A DNA stretch of 64,000 bases from Robiginitomaculum sp. GTDB taxonomy: Bacteria > Pseudomonadota > Alphaproteobacteria > Caulobacterales > Maricaulaceae. Each line of letters begins with the position of its first letter. Positions within the stretch are counted from its first letter, which is position 1. Position numbers and translations under genes: made by a program. The notes under the pieces are model-generated. The model was given only the letters and a program-made list of their open reading frames with translations, made no database searches and had not been told where the DNA came from. The stretch is taken from the NCBI GenBank assembly GCA_021776515.1, contig JAJFFS010000016.1:248001-312000 (forward strand). The letters run 5' to 3'. Positions 9,407-20,416 of the stretch are shown piece after piece.

Positions 9407-9607
9407 CTTTTTGCGTTACTGCATTAAAGGATTGCTATCAGAGAAAAGCAAGAAGGCGTTCTTAATGATGTGAACAGCTAACGCAGTTTGTCATTGGTGG
9501 CGCGTGCTGGTAAAATACGCGTCGGACACGCTTGACAATATAATGCTTTGTTAGGCGTCTGCCGCAAAGACACTTACGCCATCAAACAATAAAAAATGAG
9601 ATATTTT

Positions 9608-10489
9608 ATGGCCCAAACTCTCCTTTTTCGACAAACCAGTGGTAAACTTTGGATGGATGGCGCGTTCATCGAAAGTGACAAGGCGCAAATATCCATACAA
9701 ACCCATGGCCTGCACTATGGTTCCTGTGTGTTTGAAGGCGAGCGCGCCTATGGTGGTAAAATTTTCAAAAGCCGTACACACACGGAACGCCTTAAAAATT
9801 CCTGTAAACTTTTGGGGTTTGACCTTCCCTATAGTGTTGACGAGTTTGAGCGTGCCAAGCGCGAATTGCAGGAAATGTCGGGTATAGAGCAGGCCTATGT
9901 ACGCCCCGTTGCCTGGCGCGGGGCTACGCAATTGGGCGTTTCTGCCAAATCGAACACTGTTCATGCGGCGATCGCAATTTGGCAGATGAACACCTATTTT
10001 GCTGATAAAATGGCTGGCATACGGCTGACCATCTCTGACTGGCGGCGGCCACCGCCCGTTTGTGCGCCGGTAAAGGCCAAGGCCGCCGGATTATATATGA
10101 TTTGCACCTTGTCCAAGGATGCTGCCGCCGAGGCCGGGTATAACGATGCGTTGATGCTGGATTATGAAGGCCGCATTGCAGAATGCACAGGGGCGCATAT
10201 TTTCTTTGTTCGTGATGGTGAGCTGCACACCCCCAGTGCTGAATGTATGCTGGATGGCATTACCCGGGCAACGGTTCTGGAAATTGCCGCCGCCCGTGGC
10301 CTCGCTGTCCATGAACGTCATATTATGCCCGATGAATTATCCAGTTTTTCAGAATGTTTCATTGTGGGTTCCGCCGTTGAAATAACGCCGGTGAACGAGA
10401 TTAAAGGCGTTGCCTACACCCCTGGCGAGCTGTCCCGCCAGATGGTTGAGGATTATGATGCGCTAATCCATGGCGGTCAGTTAGGGTAA
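9608..10489 (+). CDS. ilvE: Branched-chain amino acid aminotransferase
   Basis: A class IV PLP aminotransferase of 293 residues that transfers amino groups between glutamate and the 2-oxo acids of valine, leucine and isoleucine. The IlvE region GLHYGSCVFEGERAY (34-48), the AKAAG segment with the likely PLP-Schiff base lysine K158, and the EGRIAECTGAHIFF strand are visible. The ATG at 9608 (MAQTLLFRQ) is chosen; an ATG at 9596 would add four residues. A D-amino acid aminotransferase role is less likely given the IlvE-like length and motifs. A perfect TATAAT lies at 9539-9544 upstream, but no convincing -35 accompanies it. Confidence 0.92.
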   Translation: MAQTLLFRQTSGKLWMDGAFIESDKAQISIQTHGLHYGSCVFEGERAYGGKIFKSRTHTERLKNSCKLLGFDLPYSVDEFERAKRELQEMSGIEQAYVRPVAWRGATQLGVSAKSNTVHAAIAIWQMNTYFADKMAGIRLTISDWRRPPPVCAPVKAKAAGLYMICTLSKDAAAEAGYNDALMLDYEGRIAECTGAHIFFVRDGELHTPSAECMLDGITRATVLEIAAARGLAVHERHIMPDELSSFSECFIVGSAVEITPVNEIKGVAYTPGELSRQMVEDYDALIHGGQLG

Positions 10490-10593
10490 ATAAAGTGCCT
10501 GATGAGTTGCATCTCTTTGTTCGGGCAGTTGACGTTACCTTTGCTACATTGCACCTATGAGGCGAATTTTATGGAGCAGGAGCGGCGATTCCC

Positions 10594-11997
10594 ATGACAG
10601 ACACATATGATCTGGTTATTATTGGCGGTGGGCCGGGTGGTTATAACTGCGCCATTCGCGCTGGTCAGCTTGGGCTAAAGGTTGCCTGTGTTGAAAAAGG
10701 CGAGACGCTTGGTGGCACTTGTCTGAACGTCGGTTGTATCCCTTCCAAGGCTTTGCTTCATGCTTCCGAAGCCTATGAGAACGTCAATACGACTTATGGG
10801 GCATTGGGCATCAAGGCCAGTGGTGTATCGCTGGATCTGGATAAAATGATGGCATCCAAGGTTGAAACCGTGGATGGTTTGACCAAGGGCATTGCGTTCT
10901 TGTTCAAAAAAAACAAGGTAGAGCACATTACCGGAACCGGGCGTATTACGGGCGCAGGCAAGGTGGAAATCACCCCTGCCAAAGGCAAGAAAACCACGCT
11001 TACGACTAAAAACATTGTCCTTGCCACCGGCTCAGAGGTAACGCCTTTGCCGGGCGTCAAGATTGACGAGCAGCGTCTTGTATCATCAGCGGGCGCACTT
11101 TCCTTGCCTAAAGTTCCTAAATCCATGGTGGTTATCGGGGCCGGTGTTATCGGGCTGGAGCTTGGCTCGGTTTGGCGACGTCTGGGTGCTGATGTCAGCG
11201 TGGTTGAGTATTTGCCGCGCATATTACCGGGCGCGGACGGTGAGGTAGCCAAACAGGCGCAGCGGGCCTTCAAGCGGCAAGGCATGGGCTTTCATCTGGG
11301 TATGAAAGTCACCGGCGTAGAAAAGCTGAAAACCAAACTTAAACTTTCCATGGAACCAGCCGAAGGTGGCGATACACAAGTGCTGGAGGCCGATGTCGTA
11401 CTGGTCTGTATTGGCCGTCGTCCCTTTACCCAAGGGCTGGGACTGGAAGAGGCCGGGGTGAAAACAGACCCACGCGGCTTTATCGAAACGAATAACTGGC
11501 AAACAGATGCAGCGGGTATATGGGCCATAGGCGATTGTACCACCGGGCCGATGCTGGCCCACAAGGCGGAGGAAGAAGGCACGGCCTGCGCTGAGGCCAT
11601 TGCTGGCAAGGCCGCGCACGTTAATTACGGTGTTATTCCGGGCGTGGTTTATACCGCACCAGAGATTGCCTGGGTGGGCCGCACCGAAGAAGAATTAAAA
11701 GAGGCTGGTGTCGCCTACAAAAAAGGTGCCTTTCCCTTCACCGCCAATTCTCGTGCCCGGGCCAATCATGAAACAACGGGCTTTGTCAAAGTGCTGGCCG
11801 ATGCCACAAGCGACGAAATTCTGGGCGTGCATATGATGGGCGCTAATGTATCCGAGATGATCGGCGAGGCAGCACTGGCGATGGAGTTTCGCGCTGCATC
11901 CGAGGACATTGCCCGCACCTGCCACGCCCACCCAACGCTCTCTGAGGCCTTGCGACAGGCTGCCATGGGCGTTGAAGGCTGGACCATGCAGATGTAG
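10594..11997 (+). CDS. lpdA: Dihydrolipoyl dehydrogenase
   Basis: The flavoprotein E3 subunit of 2-oxo acid dehydrogenase complexes, which reoxidises dihydrolipoyl groups with NAD+. The 467-residue sequence has the FAD-binding GGGPGGYNCAIRA (11-23), the redox disulfide in GGTCLNVGCIPSKALLH (C43 and C48), the NAD-binding VIGAGVIGLELGSVW, the second FAD motif IWAIGDCT, and the C-terminal HAHPTLSEALRQAA with the His-Glu pair of the partner subunit active site. It stands apart from any E1/E2 genes here. Thirty bases separate it from the antiporter gene. Confidence 0.96.
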   Translation: MTDTYDLVIIGGGPGGYNCAIRAGQLGLKVACVEKGETLGGTCLNVGCIPSKALLHASEAYENVNTTYGALGIKASGVSLDLDKMMASKVETVDGLTKGIAFLFKKNKVEHITGTGRITGAGKVEITPAKGKKTTLTTKNIVLATGSEVTPLPGVKIDEQRLVSSAGALSLPKVPKSMVVIGAGVIGLELGSVWRRLGADVSVVEYLPRILPGADGEVAKQAQRAFKRQGMGFHLGMKVTGVEKLKTKLKLSMEPAEGGDTQVLEADVVLVCIGRRPFTQGLGLEEAGVKTDPRGFIETNNWQTDAAGIWAIGDCTTGPMLAHKAEEEGTACAEAIAGKAAHVNYGVIPGVVYTAPEIAWVGRTEEELKEAGVAYKKGAFPFTANSRARANHETTGFVKVLADATSDEILGVHMMGANVSEMIGEAALAMEFRAASEDIARTCHAHPTLSEALRQAAMGVEGWTMQM

Positions 11998-12026
11998 CGG
12001 GTCTAGACCCAAAGAGGGAAACGTGA

Positions 12027-13397
12027 ATGGGTTGGCTAACCGTATTACCACCGCTGGTGGCGATCATTATTGTTTTATGGCGCAAGGAAGTTATTCTGGC
12101 GCTGTTTGCGGCTATTATTACTTCCGAGATTTTGCTCTTGGGCGCGGGCGGCGGATTTTCTCCTTTTTTGGGTTTTATTGCTGGTATTGACCGGGTAAGC
12201 GGCGTTTTTGCCAGCGCGTCTAATACGCGGCTTTTATTGTTTAGCCTGCTGATCGGCGCGTTGCTGGCTTATATGCGTCATTCCGGCGGGGTGACGGCAC
12301 TGGTGGATTTTCTGGTCAATAATAATATGACCAAAACCCGACGGCAGGCCGGGCTCTTGAGCTTTGGGGTTGGCGTTGTTTTGTTTATCGAAAGCAATCT
12401 TTCCATTCTCACCGCCGGTATTTTATCGCGCGGGCTTTATGACCGTTTTGGCCTTAGTCGTGAGCGTCTGGCTTATGTTATCGACAGCACCTCAGCCCCG
12501 GTTTGCATTCTGCTTCTGTTCAATGGCTGGGGCGCTTATGTGCTGGGGCTATTGAACGGCTATGATCTGGACAATCCGGTAAAAATTCTGATCGGTTCGG
12601 TCGCCTTTAACTTCTATGCGTGGATAGCGCTGGCTATTGTTCTTTTTACTATTGTTGCTGACAAGGTGCATGGGCCGATGAAGGCCTTTGAAGCCAGTAG
12701 CCAGAAAATTGCCGAAGCCACGCCGGAGTTTCCAGCGTCAAAACCCCGCTTTATGCTGGTGCCTTTGATTGTGCTTATTGGCGGTATTTTTGGTTTTATG
12801 TACTGGACGGGCGAGGGCGTTCTGATCAATGGCGATGGGGCGCGGTCCATTCTTTATGCGACCATTGTCGCCAGCATAACGGCCTATGTGATGATGCTGA
12901 CCTCCGGGCGTTTCACACACATAGGTCTGGTGAAAATCGGCTTTACCGGCATGAGTGAGCTTCTGCCGCTGGTGACCATAGTGCTTATGTCGCTGGCGCT
13001 GGGGGCCAGTTTGAAAGTCCTGGGTACCGGCGCTTTTATTGCCGGCATTGCTGACGATGCTTTGCCAAGATTGCTCATCATTCCCATGCTGTTTGCTGCG
13101 GGCGCGTTGATGTCTTTCACCACCGGCACATCATGGGGAACATTTGCGCTATTGGTGCCGCTGGGGGTGCCGCTTATCCAGAATTTGGGATTGCCACCAT
13201 CACTGGTATTGTCGGCCATATTGGGCGGCGGTATTTTTGGCGATCATTGCTCGCCTATATCAGACACCACCGTGGTGTCATCACTGGCCGCCGGGTGCGG
13301 GCTATTGGACCATGTGCGCACCCAGTTGCCCTATGCACTATTGGGTGGCGGCATCACCTTTGTGTTTTATATAATCGCCGGATTGTTCATGCTTTAA
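12027..13397 (+). CDS. NhaC-family Na+/H+ antiporter
   Basis: A 456-residue polytopic membrane protein with about eleven or twelve hydrophobic helices. It matches the NhaC/ion transporter superfamily: the SNTRLLLFSLLIGALLAYMRHSGG segment, the VVLFIESNLSILTAGILSR helix, YVIDSTSAPVCILLLFNGWGAYV, and the strongly conserved C-terminal region TTGTSWGTFALLVPLGVPL followed by IFGDHCSPISDTTVVSS. These serine/threonine- and acid-containing broken helices form the ion site in the family. Export of sodium in exchange for protons is the expected activity; a substrate such as malate or lactate (MleN-like) cannot be excluded. Confidence 0.87.
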   Translation: MGWLTVLPPLVAIIIVLWRKEVILALFAAIITSEILLLGAGGGFSPFLGFIAGIDRVSGVFASASNTRLLLFSLLIGALLAYMRHSGGVTALVDFLVNNNMTKTRRQAGLLSFGVGVVLFIESNLSILTAGILSRGLYDRFGLSRERLAYVIDSTSAPVCILLLFNGWGAYVLGLLNGYDLDNPVKILIGSVAFNFYAWIALAIVLFTIVADKVHGPMKAFEASSQKIAEATPEFPASKPRFMLVPLIVLIGGIFGFMYWTGEGVLINGDGARSILYATIVASITAYVMMLTSGRFTHIGLVKIGFTGMSELLPLVTIVLMSLALGASLKVLGTGAFIAGIADDALPRLLIIPMLFAAGALMSFTTGTSWGTFALLVPLGVPLIQNLGLPPSLVLSAILGGGIFGDHCSPISDTTVVSSLAAGCGLLDHVRTQLPYALLGGGITFVFYIIAGLFML

Positions 13398-13696
13398 CCC
13401 TCGCTCAGCAGGCTTTGCATGTGAGTGAGATAATCAATCCAGGCGGTGCGCCCGGCCTCGCTTAGCCCTATTGTGGTGAGGGGTTTGCGCCCCGCAAAGC
13501 TCTTGCTTACCAGCACATAACCGGCATCCTCAAGTTTGCGTAAATGGGTGGACAGATTACCGTCCGAAGCCTCCAGTTTTTCTTTCAGCTCACTAAAGCT
13601 GGCCGTCGAAACCGACGCCAGGTAGGCCATTATGCCAAGGCGTACACGACCATGGATCACCGGATCCAGCGCGTTGGTGTTAAAGTGCGGCTCCAT
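13394..13696 (-). CDS. Winged-helix transcriptional regulator (PF13601-like)
   Basis: A 100-residue single-domain winged-helix protein. HGRVRLGIMAYLA opens the domain, FSELKEKLEASDGNLSTHLRKLEDAGYV is the helix-turn-helix, and KPLTTIGLSEAGRTAWIDYL is the wing and dimer helix, typical of small MarR/ArsR-like regulators. It lies 11 bases after the membrane protein gene on the same strand and overlaps the 3' end of the convergent antiporter gene by four bases. It is probably an autoregulator of the two-gene operon, acting at the palindromes at 14351-14375. Confidence 0.85.
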   Translation of the reverse strand: MEPHFNTNALDPVIHGRVRLGIMAYLASVSTASFSELKEKLEASDGNLSTHLRKLEDAGYVLVSKSFAGRKPLTTIGLSEAGRTAWIDYLTHMQSLLSEG

Positions 13697-13707
13697 GGTT
13701 CCGCTCC

Positions 13708-14340
13708 CTAAACAATTTGCGCTGGTTCGCGGCGAATAGCGATGATGCCGGGTACAATGGTGGTCAAAATTACAAACCCGGCGGCGACAAGATAGGCGGT
13801 GGGCTGATGAATCAATGCCCCGTTAATGATCGCGGCAATAAAGCATAATAGGGCAAACCCATACATGCTGTGATTTCCAGAAAGGCTGCCCGTAGTGATA
13901 TAGCAAATGCCATAAATGCTGAACGACATCATCATGATGGTATCCAAAATAGCATGTTCTGCCTTGCCCATAAAAATGCCAGCCAGGATAGCAAGCCAAT
14001 AAGCAAGAATGGCAAATCCAGCGGCCATCCAAACAATGTTTTCTGCACGATTACCGATAGAGCCAACGCCGGGTTTGCCTTTCATGGTGCTGCCAAGAAC
14101 GGCTGATCCAATGCTACCCATGATCACGATGGCAAGCCAGACAATGCCGATAACATTGGTGTCAAAAGGTGTTTGATTGGTGATGATCATCCATTGTATC
14201 AATAGAGCCGCAGAAATCAGTGCGCCCCACATGATAGCAAACCTTCCCCCCATCAGAGGTGCGTGCCGCCCCTCTTCAGCCAGTGTGCGCAAATAATCGA
14301 GGTCGTTTGCAGCTTCTTTTGCGATTTCCAATTCAGTCAT
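13708..14340 (-). CDS. Integral membrane protein of a regulator-membrane pair
   Basis: A 210-residue protein with a short charged cytoplasmic N-terminus (about 30 residues) followed by about six transmembrane helices, such as FAIMWGALISAALLIQWMII, ENIVWMAAGFAILAYWLAIL and TAYLVAAGFVILTTIVPGII. I do not recognise a named family or conserved polar active site. Its neighbour is the winged-helix regulator 11 bases downstream. Membrane protein/PF13601 regulator pairs recur in proteobacteria, and no function is established. A GGAGAG ribosome site lies just before the ATG, and the operator palindromes abut it. Confidence 0.75.
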   Translation of the reverse strand: MTELEIAKEAANDLDYLRTLAEEGRHAPLMGGRFAIMWGALISAALLIQWMIITNQTPFDTNVIGIVWLAIVIMGSIGSAVLGSTMKGKPGVGSIGNRAENIVWMAAGFAILAYWLAILAGIFMGKAEHAILDTIMMMSFSIYGICYITTGSLSGNHSMYGFALLCFIAAIINGALIHQPTAYLVAAGFVILTTIVPGIIAIRREPAQIV

Positions 14341-14350
14341 TTTTCTCTCC

Positions 14351-14375
14351 TACAAAGAACTTTGTATTACAAAGT
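14351..14375. promoter_or_regulatory. Overlapping palindromic operator of the regulator-membrane protein operon
   Basis: Three half-sites overlap to give two perfect inverted repeats: TACAAAG-AA-CTTTGTA (14351-14366) and ACTTTGTA-T-TACAAAGT (14359-14375). The array begins 11 bases upstream of the ATG at 14340 and lies between that start and a TTGACA hexamer read on the minus strand (14393-14398), so a bound dimer would block transcription. The winged-helix protein encoded in the same operon is the obvious ligand (inference). Confidence 0.7.
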
Positions 14376-14906
14376 ATATGTTTGAATGAAAATGTCAAGG
14401 TGGGAGCGGGGCAGGGGCAAGGGCAGGGCGTTTTTTTAGGTGAGAGTGAATTGCGAGTATGGGTAGGTAGACAGTGGAGGGAGTTAAAGAAGGGGGGCGG
14501 GGGGTAAGGCGTATCTCGTCTTTTTCTACCCTCTTTGGGAAAAGCCTGAGAACAGCCTGTATCCGAGATGTTTCCACCAATAAAGATAAACTTTTATTTC
14601 TTCCCATTTTTTTTGTGGGGGTTTTCAGCAAGGCAGTGGAAGGGGTAAGTTTTTATTTTATTTTTAGAATAGGTTCTTGATGTGGATTTTGCATTTTCGA
14701 TAAGTAATATGTCCAACTCTTATACAGCCCCGCCTTGAGCTTGCCGAAAGGTGATTTGTATCTGTAACCATTTAGCCTACAGTAGAGATGTACCAGCATT
14801 AGTGCCGTTCCATATACCGTTGCACGTAAAATTATAGACGCACTGATCACTTTGTTCTTGCAATTTCTACTTTCAGCTTTCACCTTGCGAAACTTATGGA
14901 GTGTTC
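14376..14906. other. Non-coding, compositionally odd stretch with G-quadruplex-type tracts
   Basis: About 530 bases without a credible gene. The left part is extremely G-rich on the plus strand: 14402-14428 holds five runs of three or four G with spacers of two or three bases, and 14491-14503 holds two runs of six G separated by one C. The right part is AT-rich with T runs (about 14570-14670). A 76-codon minus-strand frame (14653-14883) has no recognisable domain and no clear ribosome site. Composition differs from both flanks, consistent with the boundary of an acquired segment that carries the restriction-modification gene. Confidence 0.6.
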
Positions 14907-17723
14907 ATGCGCTTAAGCTGGAATGAAATTCGCTTGCGAGCTAAAAGCTTTGCTACTGACTGGGCTGATGCTGCTTACGAGAAGGGCGAAACCCAAAGTT
15001 TTTATAATGATTTTTTCCACGTGTTCGGTAAGCCCCGGCGGAGCGTCGCCACCTATGAGGAGGCTGTCAAAAAGCTGGATAACCGCCAGGGCTTTATTGA
15101 CCTCTTTTGGCGAGGCGTTTTGCTGATTGAGCAAAAAAGCGCTGGGCGTGATCTGTCCAAGGCCCGCGCCCAGGCGTTTGGTTATATCGAGGCACTAAGC
15201 GATACAGACAAGCCACGTTTTGTGCTATTGTCAGATTTTCAAAATTTTGACCTGATCAATCTTTCCACACGCGAAGAGGTTAGCTTCACGCTGGCTGATT
15301 TGCACAAAAATGTAGAAAAATTTGGCTTCATTATCGGGGTGGAAAAGCGCACCTTCAAAGACCAGGACCCAGTCAATATCAAGGCCGCCGAGCTATTGGG
15401 CAAGCTGCATGACGAGATCGAGGCATCGGGCTTTACCGGCCATGATCTGGAAGTGCTTTTGGTAAGGTTGGTGTTTTGCCTGTTTGCCGATGACACCGGG
15501 GTTTTCCCCCAGCGCGATATGTTTTTGGAGTTTCTGGAAACCCGCACAGCCGAAGACGGCTCTGACATGCGTGGCAAGCTGGGCGGCTTGTTCGAGGTGC
15601 TCAACACCCCCGAAAACAAACGCAATGCCAATGAAGATGAGGATCTGGCCGCTTTTCCTTATATCAACGGACGCCTGTTCGAGGCGCGAATGTTAATCCC
15701 GCCGTTTAACGCAAAAATGCGCGAGCGGCTGATTGATGCCTCACGTTTTGACTGGACGCCCATATCGCCAGCCATTTTTGGTTCCCTCTTTCAGTCGGTG
15801 ATGGAGCCAGAAGAGCGGCGTAAAAAGGGTGCGCACTACACCACAGAAAAAAACATCATGAAGGTCATCGGACCGTTGTTTCTGGATGAATTGCAGGCCG
15901 AGTTTGAGCGCCTCAAAAAATTGAAACGAGGCAGAAAAGCGGCGCTTGATAAACTGGCGCAGCGCCTTGGCACCCTGAAATTCTTTGACCCGGCCTGTGG
16001 CTGCGGCAATTTTCTGGTCATCGCCTATCGCGAAATTCGTGCACTTGAAATTGACATTCTGAAAGAAGCCCTGGGCGGCGTAAATTTCAAGCAATTGGAA
16101 CTGGATGCAAAAATCCTCTCAGTCGTCGATGTAGACCAGTTTTATGGCATTGAGCTGGAGGAATTTCCCGCCCGCATCGCCGAAACCGCCATGTGGATGA
16201 TGGACCACATCATGAATACCCGCCTTTCGGAAGAATTTGGCGAGATTTATGTGCGCATCCCACTTAAAAAATCACCGCACATCCACCACGCCGACGCGCT
16301 GGAAATGGACTGGGGCGCGGTATTGGCCGCCAAAGACTGTGATTATGTGTTCGGCAATCCGCCGTTTATTGGGCAAAGCTATCAAAGTAAATTTCAACGT
16401 GAGCAAATGGCGCGCATTATTGACGCTAAATCCGGGCGTGCCGGGTCGCTGGATTATGTAACCGCATGGTTTTTGAAGGCAGGAGCTTATGTGGGGCATG
16501 GTGGCGTCAAGCCACCGCGCATTGGCTTTGTGGCGACAAATTCGATCACTCAGGGCGAACAGGTGGCGCAACTCTGGCCGCTTTTGTTCGAGCGGTACAA
16601 ACTGGAAATTGCCTTTGCTCATCGCACGTTCGAGTGGGGATCAGACGCCCGTGGCAAAGCCCATGTGCATTGTGTCATCATCGGCCTGGCCCATCGGAAC
16701 TACGCGCCCGAATGGAAACGATTGTTCAGTTATGAGGACATTAAGGGCGAGCCAGAGGAAAGCCAGCATAAATGGCTTTCCCCGTATTTGTTTGACGCCA
16801 GCGGGTTAAAGGACAGGCACACGGTCGTGGCCGATAGTGCAAAGCCATTATCGCCAAGGCCACGGATGTTTAATGGACCAAAAGCAACAGATGGCGGGCA
16901 TTATATCTTTCGGGGCGAGGAATATGATGAATTTCTCGCCATAGAACCAAATGCAATGAAGCTATTAAAGCCGTATATTGGAGGGGCTGAATTCATCAAT
17001 GGGAAAGAGCGCTGGGTATTGGACTTTAATGGCATTTCCCCGGCAGAAATTCGGCAAATGCCTGAGGCTCAGAAACGTATTGCTATGGTTCGTATGTTTC
17101 GGGAGAACAGCAAAAAGCAGGCAACCAGAAAGCTAGCGAAATTCCCAACCCAACTGGAAGGAAAAGCCATTCCTGATAGTGCGTTCTTGGTAATTCCAAG
17201 AGTAAGTTCTGAACGACGTCAATATCACCCGATTGGCTACTTTTTACCACCAACAATCCCGTCAGACATGCTGATTTGGGGCGAAAATGCCTCAGTGTTC
17301 GATTTTTCCATCCTTACTTCCACCATACACATGGCCTGGCTGCGCAATATTGGTGGCCGTCTGGAAAGTCGTTATCGCTATTCCGTTGGCGTGGTTTACA
17401 ACACTTATCCCTGGCCCGCGCTTTCCGATGCTACCAAGGCCAAGCTCACCGCTACAGGCCAGGCCATCCTTGACGCCCGCGCCGCCTGGCCGGATGCCAG
17501 TTTGGCGGACCTTTATGACCCGGATGCCATGCCCGCTAATTTGCGCAAGGCACACATTAATAATGACCGGTGCGTAGACCGTTTGTACCGTAAAAAACCA
17601 TTCGATTCGGAGCGCGAACGGGTTGAGCATCTGTTCATGCTTTACGAGGCAATGACCGCCCCCATGCTGGCCGCCGCCAAAGCCAAACCCCGCCGGGCAA
17701 AAGCACGGGCGATAAAACTCTGA
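14907..17723 (+). CDS. MmeI-like (type IIL) bifunctional restriction-modification enzyme
   Basis: A 938-residue single-chain enzyme combining endonuclease, adenine methyltransferase and target recognition. The N-terminal nuclease shows the D-x9-ExK motif in FIDLFWRGVLLIEQKSAG (about residues 63-80), equivalent to the catalytic residues of MmeI. A helical connector follows, with GAHYTTEKNIMKVIGPLFLDEL near 310. The methyltransferase has motif I DPACGCGNFL (about 361-370) and motif IV NPPF (about 484), the form expected for N6-adenine methylation. The region after about 600 is the target-recognition domain, which ends in an SVGVVYNTYPWP segment. The ATG at 14907 is preferred because GGAG lies six bases upstream; a GTG at 14901 is in frame. 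No separate restriction or methylase gene is adjacent. A hairpin (arms 17716-17723 and 17734-17741) spans the stop codon. Confidence 0.9.
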   Translation: MRLSWNEIRLRAKSFATDWADAAYEKGETQSFYNDFFHVFGKPRRSVATYEEAVKKLDNRQGFIDLFWRGVLLIEQKSAGRDLSKARAQAFGYIEALSDTDKPRFVLLSDFQNFDLINLSTREEVSFTLADLHKNVEKFGFIIGVEKRTFKDQDPVNIKAAELLGKLHDEIEASGFTGHDLEVLLVRLVFCLFADDTGVFPQRDMFLEFLETRTAEDGSDMRGKLGGLFEVLNTPENKRNANEDEDLAAFPYINGRLFEARMLIPPFNAKMRERLIDASRFDWTPISPAIFGSLFQSVMEPEERRKKGAHYTTEKNIMKVIGPLFLDELQAEFERLKKLKRGRKAALDKLAQRLGTLKFFDPACGCGNFLVIAYREIRALEIDILKEALGGVNFKQLELDAKILSVVDVDQFYGIELEEFPARIAETAMWMMDHIMNTRLSEEFGEIYVRIPLKKSPHIHHADALEMDWGAVLAAKDCDYVFGNPPFIGQSYQSKFQREQMARIIDAKSGRAGSLDYVTAWFLKAGAYVGHGGVKPPRIGFVATNSITQGEQVAQLWPLLFERYKLEIAFAHRTFEWGSDARGKAHVHCVIIGLAHRNYAPEWKRLFSYEDIKGEPEESQHKWLSPYLFDASGLKDRHTVVADSAKPLSPRPRMFNGPKATDGGHYIFRGEEYDEFLAIEPNAMKLLKPYIGGAEFINGKERWVLDFNGISPAEIRQMPEAQKRIAMVRMFRENSKKQATRKLAKFPTQLEGKAIPDSAFLVIPRVSSERRQYHPIGYFLPPTIPSDMLIWGENASVFDFSILTSTIHMAWLRNIGGRLESRYRYSVGVVYNTYPWPALSDATKAKLTATGQAILDARAAWPDASLADLYDPDAMPANLRKAHINNDRCVDRLYRKKPFDSERERVEHLFMLYEAMTAPMLAAAKAKPRRAKARAIKL

Positions 17724-17763
17724 AAAAAAAGACAGAGTTTCTGTCAGGCTCTTAAACGCCCTT

Positions 17764-17861
17764 CCTTGTCACCCCGGCCCTCGCTTTCGCAAGGACAGGC
17801 TTCAGCCGGGGCCTATTGTGATGCCTCAAGGTGGATTGCGGTCTTCACCGCAATGACAAGG
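17764..17861. repeat. 98-bp palindromic repeat element (MITE/REP-like)
   Basis: The element is bounded by perfect 8-bp terminal inverted repeats, CCTTGTCA (17764-17771) and TGACAAGG (17854-17861). Inside are CCCCGGC (17772-17778) paired with GCCGGGG (17805-17811), and a perfect hairpin of ATTGCGGT and ACCGCAAT arms around a CTTC loop (17835-17854). The wording around the CCCCGGC and GCCGGGG arms resembles dispersed intergenic repeats common in alphaproteobacteria. It sits between the restriction-modification gene and gyrB. No coding capacity. Confidence 0.75.
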
Positions 17862-17940
17862 GTGGGATTAGTTGAACCGACTTAATGTGCCTAGTATCGC
17901 ACTCGCAAACGGAATAACTACACCTTCATCCACCACGTTT

Positions 17941-20376
<2,436 letters not shown>

Positions 20377-20416
20377 CTACCCCGCACGCCCCATGTATGC
20401 GAGGGAAAAGGTGTGT

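Noticed and set aside
9531-9544. TATAAT at 9539-9544 as the ilvE promoter
   Set aside because: The hexamer is perfect, but there is no acceptable -35 at the right spacing; a TTGACA directly overlaps its upstream edge instead.
12000-12011. Palindrome GGGTCTAGACCC between lpdA and the antiporter gene as a terminator or operator
   Set aside because: Only 12 bases, no T run, and in a 30-base gap between co-directional genes. Too short to support a function.
14653-14883. A 76-codon minus-strand frame between the membrane protein gene and the restriction enzyme gene
   Set aside because: No recognisable domain, no clear ribosome site, and odd composition shared with the surrounding non-coding DNA. 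Possibly a remnant, but nothing supports a gene.
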